A stretch of 63,666 nt of DNA. It comes from a virus. The DNA is taken from positions 1 to 63,666 of IMG/VR virus record IMGVR_UViG_3300044814_000016; one strand, written 5' to 3'. Shown one piece after another: positions 9,801 to 16,126 of this stretch (positions are counted from its first letter, which is position 1; every line of letters begins with the position of its first letter). The notes beneath the pieces were generated by a model. That model did not search any database. It was not told the origin of the DNA and saw nothing but the letters and a program-made list of their open reading frames with translations. A program made the translations under genes and the position numbers.

Positions 9801-10062
9801 GGGTTGACTTCTGGAGCTTCGCCCCCTCGTCGATCAGTGACTTGAAGCCCTCGTAGATCCCCGCGATGCCGAGCAGCGCAGCGCCCCCGGCGAACGCTGA
9901 CTTGAGCGACGATGACATGCCGCCCGCGAACTTCTTCCCGGTGTCCTCGCCCGCCTTCTTCGCGACGGTCCCGGTCGAGGCAGTCTTCAGGCCCGTCTCC
10001 GTGTCTTTCCTGACCTGAGTCGAATCGACGCGCAGCCGCACGAAAGCCTGAGCCAGCCCCAC
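6838..10062 (-). CDS. Tape measure protein with two murein-hydrolase-like domains
   Basis: 1074 residues from a GTG that overlaps the upstream TAG by one base. Residues 1-300 are helical and Ala/Lys/Gln-rich. About 305-395 contain several hydrophobic membrane segments typical of tape measures. Near residue 660 is an NlpC/P60-type catalytic core (YVWGG, then DCSSF), with the matching His in GGHVGFV near 718. About 850-915 resembles the phage tail-lysozyme fold, with a candidate catalytic Glu in WGEST near 891. The protein sets tail length and probably opens the cell wall during DNA entry. It is preceded by the tail chaperones, as expected. Confidence 0.95.
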   Translation of the reverse strand: MGLAQAFVRLRVDSTQVRKDTETGLKTASTGTVAKKAGEDTGKKFAGGMSSSLKSAFAGGAALLGIAGIYEGFKSLIDEGAKLQKSTLLLKAAEQSHGLSLKASQPLIQAAIDAGAKYGVTQDNVQNSLVKLINAGVPLPEALKVQQAAMNVAAVTGGDYAQVLQKMTMGGGTAARTLKALGVTQVSGATQAKALESASKLLNDRISASGGLAKFAAANHLTLAQAHKLVTGALAGNISDYNKLNIEVLPKSATLAQNLAQAQSILNSKFGKEGTAATRSWTGVQKQLISTIKDLIANIGVKLLPYLTLFATWLIKVGVPWITNLGRAIAPVAKLISGLFVLGIKTIIGLIQKIPGPVKLAVLAMYAFEGALLLINANPVIAIATAIILLVGATVKYWPEISRTIIAAWHAIYTNALAPLVNFFTKSVPHASDVMLRDTRTIWNDMYGATVGTAIRIGHDAERTFTDFRHGTANIFDGLRHDIAHIWDTIYSDTIGRVVHLVQVADDWIKNKFIGSVKNTFNAFVNDLPGIWNQIQNVVLKPVKYIVNTVYDGGIARFWNDVASPLHLPKLPIWHLKSGGRIPGFGGGDIVPAWIKGNGPAMLEPGEAVVDKNTTRAHRADLAAWGVPGFTGGGEVVAKAKTYAGHRYVWGGAANPQQGFDCSSFVNMILGMFGVGLPHGVRWNSKVHGPVAGDYLSWPKESYSKMSPGDLYVESNGGHVGFVTGRGTGFAALDQQLGTGPQSVPDSIFDIVQIPGVSGATEGIAGFIKAGVNLAAKGASAIWADLRNATADIMTGVLNGLVNPLVKKIPGTDSGVGKMLAQMPPAVIKALAAKIHTVNPNQLAPGSIGGGDPGIGSSAGEMANGKQLYEYLLKNLFGGNKIAAAGATASIWGESTWNPFAQGGGGRGLIGWTPISTISNSDFLGGMKTQLPAILRFVTSSGDSGVIAQMFRATSVAQAAQEWGKGVERFGVSDIHSQGIQLASSFMGKGGKVRGYRLGGMLPEDVLGIGSSGRRYSIGEGERVVPRNDDPLLAELRALRQAVENSSARTAAGVAKAVKAPAGQEAYAARAGAR

Positions 10063-10885
10063 TAGATCAGATCACCTCCGACTGCCTCAACCGCCGCCAG
10101 GACTTCCATCCGGCGCCGCTCCGGGTCCGCCGCCGCCTTCACAGCGGCCTCTGCCATGTCCTCCCTGATCCGCACGCTCGGCGGCTCGTAATCAGCGGTG
10201 TCAGCGCCCGCGTGCTGGGCGAGCAGCGCCAGGAACCGCAGCTCGTCATCTCGCTCCTGCCGCTTCCGCATGAGCATCTCCGACACCGAGCAGAGCTGCG
10301 ACAGGGTTACCCCGCTGCCCGCTGGCCACGGACGCGCCGTGTCCCGGCCGGCGTCTGACGCGGGCGCGCCGTCCCCTGCGCCCTCGGCTGCTGATGGTCC
10401 TTCGGCGCCGGGATGATCGTCACCTCTCCGGTTTGGAATGAGATAACTTTCTGTATCCGCTCGTCCCTCTCCTCGGGCCCATTCGAGGAGGGCGAGGACG
10501 GCACCGTAGGGCGGCCGGCCTCCTCCTCCGTCGCCGCCTGCACCCGGTCGTTGATCAGTTGCATGATCTCGACCTGCACCTCGTCGGTGGTCTCGTTGAT
10601 GCGGACGTGCCTCCGCAGCCGCTCGTACTCGGCCTGCCCCATCGCCATCAGCAGCGACTCACTCATGGACGCGACGACAGCGGCCATCGCCTCCGGGTTC
10701 GCCTCCTGCTCCTCCGGCGTCTCCGGTGCGTTCGACACGCGCCGCGCGAGGTCAGACACGTCAAGCATCGACAGCCGGCCCTTGCACTCGAATTCCTCGT
10801 CGTCGAGCTTGAACTTGAATCCCTTGAGGGGATTGACGTCCTCGGCTGACTTCGGGTTCTTGGGCTTCGACGTGAACTCTCGCAC
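10062..10885 (-). CDS. Tail assembly chaperone, long form by -1 frameshift (gpGT-like)
   Basis: The ORF at 10062-10286 starts only with a weak GTG, but its frame is open upstream without a stop through at least 10560. In the -1 frame relative to the short chaperone the overlap reads as convincing protein (RPPYGAVLALLEWARG, then TESYLIP, VTLSQL and MRKRQERDDEL), whereas the unshifted frame there is Pro/Arg low complexity. This is the standard arrangement of gpG/gpGT. The slip site was not fixed; it probably lies before or near the GRP codons around 10500-10530. The stop overlaps the tape measure GTG. Confidence 0.75.
10307..10885 (-). CDS. Tail assembly chaperone, short form (gpG-like)
   Basis: 192 residues in the unshifted frame, between the major tail protein and the tape measure, where siphoviruses encode the chaperones that coat the tape measure during tail assembly. 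The first 130 residues are acidic and helical, ending in a GRPT element; the remainder is low-complexity Pro/Ser/Arg. In this 3' part the -1 frame is open for more than 200 bases and runs into the downstream ORF, so a fraction of ribosomes is expected to make a longer product. Confidence 0.88.
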   Translation of the reverse strand: MREFTSKPKNPKSAEDVNPLKGFKFKLDDEEFECKGRLSMLDVSDLARRVSNAPETPEEQEANPEAMAAVVASMSESLLMAMGQAEYERLRRHVRINETTDEVQVEIMQLINDRVQAATEEEAGRPTVPSSPSSNGPEERDERIQKVISFQTGEVTIIPAPKDHQQPRAQGTARPRQTPAGTRRVRGQRAAG

Positions 10886-10905
10886 GGCAGGTACCTCCTG
10901 AGGGA

Positions 10906-11472
10906 TCAGGCGCGCGCCGTAGACAGGATCGCCTTGAACAGCCGCGATCCGGTCGCTGGCTTCTCAAGGTTGAATGTACAGGCGATAGTCGCGTTCGCCG
11001 CGCCCTTGGCCCTGGTGATCTTCATCGTCCCGGCCTGGATGCACTGACGGTAGATCCACCTTTCGGTGTGATCCTCGCTCTCGAAGCCGAGCATCGTGCG
11101 GACCTCAGTACCGAGGTCAGGCGGCTCGATCGACACGTAACCCGAACCGGACGCGAAGACACCGCCGTTCATCGCGATGTTCAGGTTCGTGCGGGTGAGC
11201 TGCGACAGGTTGAACGTCACCGTCGAGGTACGACCCGTCGTGGTGTTGACCACCGGGTCAAGCTCCTCGGCCACGAGCACCTGGTCGACGTTCAGCGCGT
11301 AGTCGAACTCCGACCCCGCCTCGGTGTACCCGAGCGCGAGCCACGCAGCCGAGATAGCGGTCCACCCCGGTACTCCGGGTGTGGTCAGGTCGGTCACCTC
11401 AGCGGTGCCGAGCGGCGCTGCGAACAGGTAACCCGGCCCGAGCGCGAGACCAGTAGGGGATCCACGTGCCAT
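10906..11472 (-). CDS. Major tail protein
   Basis: 188 residues, ATG preceded by GGAGGAG. A beta-rich sequence with regularly spaced Thr/Val strands, no membrane segment, and the typical length and position (before the chaperones) of siphovirus tail-tube proteins. It would polymerise as the tail tube. The family assignment rests on context and composition rather than a diagnostic motif. Confidence 0.85.
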   Translation of the reverse strand: MARGSPTGLALGPGYLFAAPLGTAEVTDLTTPGVPGWTAISAAWLALGYTEAGSEFDYALNVDQVLVAEELDPVVNTTTGRTSTVTFNLSQLTRTNLNIAMNGGVFASGSGYVSIEPPDLGTEVRTMLGFESEDHTERWIYRQCIQAGTMKITRAKGAANATIACTFNLEKPATGSRLFKAILSTARA

Positions 11473-11475
11473 CGG

Positions 11476-11739
11476 TCACTCCTCCTTCTTGCCCGGCGCT
11501 TCGGCCGGCTCAGCGGGCGCGGAGTCGCCCTCGGTGTCGTCCGCTGCCTGTTCCGGCCACGGGTGCACGTAGTCGTGCCAGCCGAACTTCTCCACGTGCT
11601 CGACGGGCACCCGGTCCCCGGCGTTGAACGCCCGCACCGGGAACGCCTCCGCGCCCATCTCGGTGCTGACGGGCAGCGTGCGGTCAGCGACGTACCAGGC
11701 GACGGCCGGCTGCGGCTGCCTCACCTTGCGAGCTGTCAT
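11476..11739 (-). CDS. Small virion-region protein
   Basis: 87 residues. The ATG at 11739 has GGAGG eight bases upstream; a GTG nine bases earlier is less likely. It has a compact N-terminus with Trp/Tyr/Val strands and an acidic, Ala/Pro/Glu-rich tail ending in KKEE. It lies between the tail tube gene and two paralogous small proteins. Function unknown. Confidence 0.7.
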   Translation of the reverse strand: MTARKVRQPQPAVAWYVADRTLPVSTEMGAEAFPVRAFNAGDRVPVEHVEKFGWHDYVHPWPEQAADDTEGDSAPAEPAEAPGKKEE

Positions 11740-11740
11740 G

Positions 11741-12103
11741 TCACGCACCTCCGGGCAGGACGAAAGCGCCGATCGTCACCGACGCGAACGGGACACAGGC
11801 GATGTTGACGTTCCCTGACGCGTCCCCGAACGGGTTCTGCGGGAACGGCCCGTAGATACGGTCGCCGGTTGTCACCTCGACGACGGGCGCGAGCACCACC
11901 GGGGAGATCGTCGTGCCGCCCTGCCCGGTTGAGGCAGGCGGCGTCACGGTCACGGCGACCGTTCCGGCGTTGGTCGACTTCACCCGCAGGAACGTGTTCG
12001 GCCCGGCCGGGAACGTATCCGGCCCGGCGGTGGCGGCGGTCATCGCCGTCGTCATGTTCGCGCCTGCGCCGCGCGTCGCGATAACTGGGACGAGAGCGGC
12101 CAT
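11741..12103 (-). CDS. Small structural protein, paralogue 1
   Basis: 120 residues starting MAALVPV. It aligns end to end with the gene at 12105-12476: both have TFPAGPNT, VTVTPPA, a V-E-[VI]-TTG segment, [RD]-x-YGPFPQ, a GNVN segment and an F-x-x-PGG end. All-beta, Thr/Gly-rich. Placed among connector genes, so a decoration, ring or tail-terminator-associated role is possible. The stop is two bases from the next ATG. Confidence 0.75.
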   Translation of the reverse strand: MAALVPVIATRGAGANMTTAMTAATAGPDTFPAGPNTFLRVKSTNAGTVAVTVTPPASTGQGGTTISPVVLAPVVEVTTGDRIYGPFPQNPFGDASGNVNIACVPFASVTIGAFVLPGGA

Positions 12104-12104
12104 G

Positions 12105-12476
12105 TCAGCCTCCTGGGAAGATGAACGCGGCGACGGTGATGCCAGCCCCGTTAGCCGCGCAGGCGAAGTTGACGTTGCCGTTGGCGTCGGCGAACGGGAT
12201 CTGCGGGAACGGCCCGTACAGGCGGAACCCGGTGGTGATCTCAACCACCGGGGCGAGCGCGAGCGGCCCGTCCGTGGTGCCCGCGTCGTCTTGCCCGGCG
12301 GGCGGAGTCACGGTCACGGTGACGGTACCGCCGGTCGTGTTGCGGACCCCGAGGTAGGTGTTCGGGCCAGCCGGGAACGTGTCAGCGGCGGTGCTCACCG
12401 CCCATGCGGCACCAGCCGTATCGAGCCGCCCGCCACCTCCCGTACGGCTCACGGTCGCGGGAACGAGTGCTGTCAT
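12105..12476 (-). CDS. Small structural protein, paralogue 2
   Basis: 123 residues starting MTALVPA. A clear tandem duplicate of the preceding-frame gene at 11741-12103 (see shared blocks there), one base apart. The N-terminal 25 residues differ (a Gly-rich GGGGR segment). Both copies keep open frames, so both are probably functional. Function unknown. Confidence 0.78.
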   Translation of the reverse strand: MTALVPATVSRTGGGGRLDTAGAAWAVSTAADTFPAGPNTYLGVRNTTGGTVTVTVTPPAGQDDAGTTDGPLALAPVVEITTGFRLYGPFPQIPFADANGNVNFACAANGAGITVAAFIFPGG

Positions 12477-12483
12477 TGCTGCC

Positions 12484-12909
12484 TCACTTCAGGAGAACGA
12501 AGTCAGCCGCAGTCTGGAAGCAGTACTGCTCACCGGCATCTGCGGGCTGCGGGACGTAAGCGGGTTCGACGACGTTGTCGGTTGCCAGGACCGTGACGCC
12601 CGTCGCGCCGCACGGCTCCGGGCAGCCGCGCAGCTCGTGGAACGCCGACGCGAGATCAGCGGCAGCCTGCTCGGCGGCCTCAACCGTCCCGGCGTACACG
12701 TACGCCTGTACCCGCGCGATCGAGGGATTGCTCGCCTCAGCGACGAGGCTGCCGAGAGTCCCGGCGGTCGTGCGCGACAGCAGCGCGTACGGGCCGTCAG
12801 CCGGTGAGCGGACACCGTACCCGGCCAGGAACGCGCCGTTCTTCAGGGAGCTGAGGCTAGAGCGGGCGTTGATCCACGCCTGCACCGCGACTTCCGCTGC
12901 CACGCTCAT
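12484..12909 (-). CDS. Tail terminator-like protein
   Basis: 141 residues, mixed helix/strand, with an N-terminal Ala-rich helix, a central YALLSR strand and a C-terminal strand pair. Size and order (between the HK97 gp10-like gene and the tail genes) match tail terminator/minor capsid proteins that cap the tail tube at the neck. Overlaps the next gene's start region by four bases. Identification is mainly by position. Confidence 0.65.
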   Translation of the reverse strand: MSVAAEVAVQAWINARSSLSSLKNGAFLAGYGVRSPADGPYALLSRTTAGTLGSLVAEASNPSIARVQAYVYAGTVEAAEQAAADLASAFHELRGCPEPCGATGVTVLATDNVVEPAYVPQPADAGEQYCFQTAADFVLLK

Positions 12910-13379
12910 ACGTGAATCGTCCCCCCCATCGACTCCGCGGCTTTCTCGATAAAGTGGACCGCCTTCGTTCCGGGGTGATCAACGTGCGGGCCGAACACCT
13001 GCCCCGTCGCCCGGTTCCGCAGCGGCCACGACCCGTGTGAGTCGATGCTGTGCGGCTTCGTGCCGTCGTTCACGTACGGCCCGTAATCTGCGGTCGGCCC
13101 CACGATGACCTCACCAGGCCCGACACGGAACGCGTGGATGCTGCTGCGCAGGTACCCGGACGGGCGCAACGGGAAGTCACCGGGGTACCTGGTGCCCCCC
13201 GGTACCGTCGCACCGCCGGTCGCGTACACCGGCTGCACTCGCGACACTGGGGTGAGGGCCTTCATCGTGACGACGAGCCGCCCCGCGAAGATATCCATCG
13301 CCGCGACCGACTCGGCACCCTCCGCAGCCCACAGCTTCACCGCCGCGTTGTCCCACTCGACGCGCAGCTCCCCGGCCAT
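12906..13379 (-). CDS. HK97 gp10-like neck / tail completion protein
   Basis: 157 residues. It contains the features of the gp10/minor capsid family: an N-terminal amphipathic helix, LRSSI, an I-V-G-P-T segment with D-Y-G-P-Y-V-N-D-G-T-K-P, and HPGTKAVHFIEKA near the C-terminus. Such proteins join the head connector to the tail. It overlaps the tail-terminator gene by four bases. Confidence 0.85.
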   Translation of the reverse strand: MAGELRVEWDNAAVKLWAAEGAESVAAMDIFAGRLVVTMKALTPVSRVQPVYATGGATVPGGTRYPGDFPLRPSGYLRSSIHAFRVGPGEVIVGPTADYGPYVNDGTKPHSIDSHGSWPLRNRATGQVFGPHVDHPGTKAVHFIEKAAESMGGTIHV

Positions 13380-13391
13380 GCCCTCACCTCC

Positions 13392-13907
13392 TCACTGGAA
13401 TGTCGTCGGCGGACCCGTGATCGGGAACGTCGGCAGGTAGTCAGCACCGGAACCCGGCGACTTGTCGCCCCACGGCGCGGGCGCGGGAGACGTCCAGATC
13501 GGCAGCAGGTCAACCGCCCCGCCGCCGACCTCAACGGCGAGCGCCTGCCGCAGCGTCGTTATCGAGTCCTTCGCCCGCTGGTCGAGCTGCATGTACAGGC
13601 GGATGTCCGCATCCCGGTTCGGGTACGCGATCTCGATATCCGCCGCCGCCCGCCACTCAGCCGCCGACCGTGCCGCCCACTGGATCTGCTCCGACGCCGG
13701 GGGCACCACGGGGAGTTCACCGACCTGCCCGAGCACCCACGTCACCGCGTCGTCGATCACCGACTGGGCTTGCGCGTCAGAGGGTGTCGTGTTCGCGGTG
13801 AACGTGCCGAGCTGCTTGTCACTGCCCCGCACGGTGTTGTCCCTCGTCCGGGTGGGCACATGCCGGGCTACATCCGAGAGCACAGGAGCCCAGGATTCGC
13901 CCGGCAT
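13392..13907 (-). CDS. Head-tail adaptor (gp6-like)
   Basis: 171 residues. The central part (about 45-110) is helical with a D-D-A-V-T-W-V segment and AARSAAEWRAA, typical of head-tail adaptor proteins that bind under the portal. The C-terminal 50 residues are Pro/Gly-rich. It follows the capsid genes and precedes gp10, as in HK97-like phages. Confidence 0.75.
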   Translation of the reverse strand: MPGESWAPVLSDVARHVPTRTRDNTVRGSDKQLGTFTANTTPSDAQAQSVIDDAVTWVLGQVGELPVVPPASEQIQWAARSAAEWRAAADIEIAYPNRDADIRLYMQLDQRAKDSITTLRQALAVEVGGGAVDLLPIWTSPAPAPWGDKSPGSGADYLPTFPITGPPTTFQ

Positions 13908-13909
13908 GA

Positions 13910-14224
13910 CTACGCGCCCTTCCGCTGTGAAGCCGCCTGCGTCGCTGTGTGAGTCGTCTGGGCGGTGCTGGTCGCTGGCTTCGCGTCAGGCTTCAGCGCT
14001 GAGTCCTTCGGCTTGTCCGGTACCGCCTTCGGCCGCTCTCCCATCTCCGGCTCAGGCTCAGCCTTGATCAGGCCCATCGCCAGCAGGTGCTCGATCTTCC
14101 CCGGGTCGATCTTCGCGACGTCAGGCGGGAGCTGCGCGAACTCAGGCAGGCCGATGACCTGGATGCCGTCACGGGTCTGCGTCTTGACGTTGATCAGCGG
14201 GGCGATCACCGTGTACGTCGTCAT
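13910..14224 (-). CDS. Small head-region protein with disordered tail
   Basis: 104 residues. Residues 1-55 look folded (strands, then a helix with LLAMGLI); residues 56-104 are Lys/Pro/Ala/Thr-rich and disordered. It sits between the capsid gene and the adaptor, where many actinophages encode a small folded-plus-tail protein of unknown role. Confidence 0.7.
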   Translation of the reverse strand: MTTYTVIAPLINVKTQTRDGIQVIGLPEFAQLPPDVAKIDPGKIEHLLAMGLIKAEPEPEMGERPKAVPDKPKDSALKPDAKPATSTAQTTHTATQAASQRKGA

Positions 14225-14263
14225 GCGAAACGTCCTCTCTGAGGGGCCTGGTAGGTGTGTGGG

Positions 14264-15193
14264 TCAGGCGGACTTGATGTAGCAGGCCGACGCTGGCTCC
14301 TGCACGATCGGGACGGTCTTGCGGCGGCCCTGGAGGTCCCAGGCGTCGTTCGGCTCCAGGCGGATCGACTTGATCTGAACCGCGAGCTGGTCCATCGCGT
14401 AACCGGGGGCGTCGTCCATCTCGTCGGCCATGCCGCCGAGCTGCGTCGAGTCGAGGACGTACGGCTGCACCGTCGCGCCCGTCCACCCGTAGGGGGACAC
14501 GACGATCGTGAGCCCGGCGAGGATTTCGAGCTGCCCGGTGTACACCGGGTTGTCGGTCGTCTCACGCCGCAGCGCGTTGGTGACCGTCTGGTCGGACATC
14601 ATGTACGCGTACCTGGTGTCGTCCACGAGCAGCGTGTCCGGCTTGTAACCCAGGTTCTGCCCGTAGATCAGCGCCTTCGCGAGGAGGACATCCTGGATGA
14701 TCGTCCGTGTCGTCGCCACCGACCACGCCGAGGCGGTCGTGTAGCTCTGCGTCACGTTCGACTGGATCACGGACATCGCCGTGTTGTCGACCTGCTTGAT
14801 GATGCTGTTGACCGTCTTGCGGAGCGCACGGTCGACCGTCTGGCCGGCGTACACGTTACGAGCGACTTCCTCGTCCGTGACCCGGACCTTCTGGCCCCAC
14901 TTGCTCACCGCCGCGATACCGGCGGTGCCGGTCGGCATGTTCGCCATCGGGTACTCAGCACCCGGACCCACAGCCTCAACGGCACGGTCAGTCGTGAACG
15001 GCTCCGACAGCTCGTACAGGGCTGCGCCGCCGCTGGTGCGGAACCGCTGCGTGAGGAGCTGGTCCGCGATGAACCGCAGGTCACGGTAGTCCCTCAGCCG
15101 ACGCCGGATCTGCGTCGGGCTCTGGAGGAACCGGCTAATAGTTTCGAGGTCGCCCGACAGGGTGGGCGGTGGAGCCGGGTAAGAACCAGGCAT
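14264..15193 (-). CDS. Major capsid protein (HK97 fold)
   Basis: 309 residues, ATG preceded by an AGGAGTGAATG-like leader. N-terminal helix region, then an E-loop-like strand (TSGGAALYE) and a basic W-G-Q-K-V-R-V-T-D-E-E region. The spine helix has VNSIIKQVDNTAMSVI; LLVDD, MMSDQTVTNALRRE and an EILAGLTIVVSP strand follow. This order is characteristic of actinophage HK97-like major capsid proteins. It lies downstream of the protease/scaffold gene and the two small capsid-associated genes. Confidence 0.93.
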   Translation of the reverse strand: MPGSYPAPPPTLSGDLETISRFLQSPTQIRRRLRDYRDLRFIADQLLTQRFRTSGGAALYELSEPFTTDRAVEAVGPGAEYPMANMPTGTAGIAAVSKWGQKVRVTDEEVARNVYAGQTVDRALRKTVNSIIKQVDNTAMSVIQSNVTQSYTTASAWSVATTRTIIQDVLLAKALIYGQNLGYKPDTLLVDDTRYAYMMSDQTVTNALRRETTDNPVYTGQLEILAGLTIVVSPYGWTGATVQPYVLDSTQLGGMADEMDDAPGYAMDQLAVQIKSIRLEPNDAWDLQGRRKTVPIVQEPASACYIKSA

Positions 15194-15261
15194 CTGTCAT
15201 TCACTCCTTCGTCCCTTGACGGGCTTGCGGATTCTCCCGGCAGGTGCCGGGGAGTCGCGGG

Positions 15262-15654
15262 CTACTTACCGAGCCACTGCACCTTGACGCCGGTCGCGCC
15301 GCCCTTGATGACGGTGCCGAGCATCGAGTTGACGGCGACGGTGGTCGCGGCGATGCCATCGACGTGACCGGATGCGCCGGGCAGCACGAACGTCCCGAAC
15401 GTGAGCGTCCCGCCGTTGTCGTTGATCGACTCGTGGACGATCCCCGGCATCGGCCAGATCGCGACGCGGCCGCTTACCGGCGCGTCGAACGCGGCGACGC
15501 CGAGCACGCCCGTGTCGGTGGTCGCGGAGACCGGGCCGACGAGCTGGTCAGCGACCAGCTTCACCAGCGTGCCGCCGACTACCGCTGTCGTCGCGCCGAC
15601 CGTCTTAGTGAACGGCTCCACGCCGTTCCTGTTGACCGGCTCGTAATCAGGCAT
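15262..15654 (-). CDS. DUF2190-like capsid-associated protein, paralogue 1
   Basis: 130 residues with the pattern of DUF2190-like capsid decoration or fibre-base proteins: an N-terminal PFTKTVGAT..VVGGTLV strand pair, a VGPVSATT..VLGVAAFDA turn, a VHE motif and a C-terminal VKVQWLGK strand. Adjacent to the related 145-residue protein at 15671-16108. Probably decorates the capsid surface. Confidence 0.72.
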   Translation of the reverse strand: MPDYEPVNRNGVEPFTKTVGATTAVVGGTLVKLVADQLVGPVSATTDTGVLGVAAFDAPVSGRVAIWPMPGIVHESINDNGGTLTFGTFVLPGASGHVDGIAATTVAVNSMLGTVIKGGATGVKVQWLGK

Positions 15655-15670
15655 TTTCTGTCCCTTCCCT

Positions 15671-16108
15671 TCAGATGACCATCCAGCGGACTTTCTGACC
15701 GTCCGCTGCCGTTGTCATGGCCACGCCGAGTACCGAGCGAGCCAGGTTGACCGCCGCGGCAGTGTGCGCCGCGTCGTACGCGGTGGGTTCCTGCCCGGCG
15801 GTGTTCGCGTCCGGGGGCACCGTTTTCACGCCGCGCCCGGCGGTGCCCGTCGAGCACACCATGTCGCCCGCCGTGATCGTCCCGTCCGCCAGCGACTCGT
15901 GCACCGGGCCGCGCGCCCAGAACGACACCCGCGTGTTGATCAGCGTGTCCTCAGCGGCGACGCCGACGACTTTCATCGACGCGAGCGTCGAGCACTTCCC
16001 GACGAGAGCGTTACCGGAGACTTCAAGCACGTCTCCGCCCGTGACCCCAGTCGAGGTCGTCGCGGTGACGATCTCGCCTATCGGGTAGACCGGGTTGTAA
16101 TCGTTCAC
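15671..16108 (-). CDS. DUF2190-like capsid-associated protein, paralogue 2
   Basis: 145 residues from GTG. It shares with the 15262 gene the V-G-V-A-A strand, a [G]-x-VHES element, a D-G-T-I-T-A-G-D strand and the final K-V-R-W/K-V-Q-W strand, so the two are tandem paralogues. It carries an insertion of about 25 residues (PPDANTAGQEPTAYD). Likely a second capsid-surface protein. Confidence 0.72.
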   Translation of the reverse strand: MNDYNPVYPIGEIVTATTSTGVTGGDVLEVSGNALVGKCSTLASMKVVGVAAEDTLINTRVSFWARGPVHESLADGTITAGDMVCSTGTAGRGVKTVPPDANTAGQEPTAYDAAHTAAAVNLARSVLGVAMTTAADGQKVRWMVI

Positions 16109-16126
16109 AGTCGGGAAGCCCCCTGC

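Noticed and set aside
8563-9807. 414-residue rightward open frame
   Set aside because: Antisense to the tape measure gene, with Arg/Asp-rich shadow composition.
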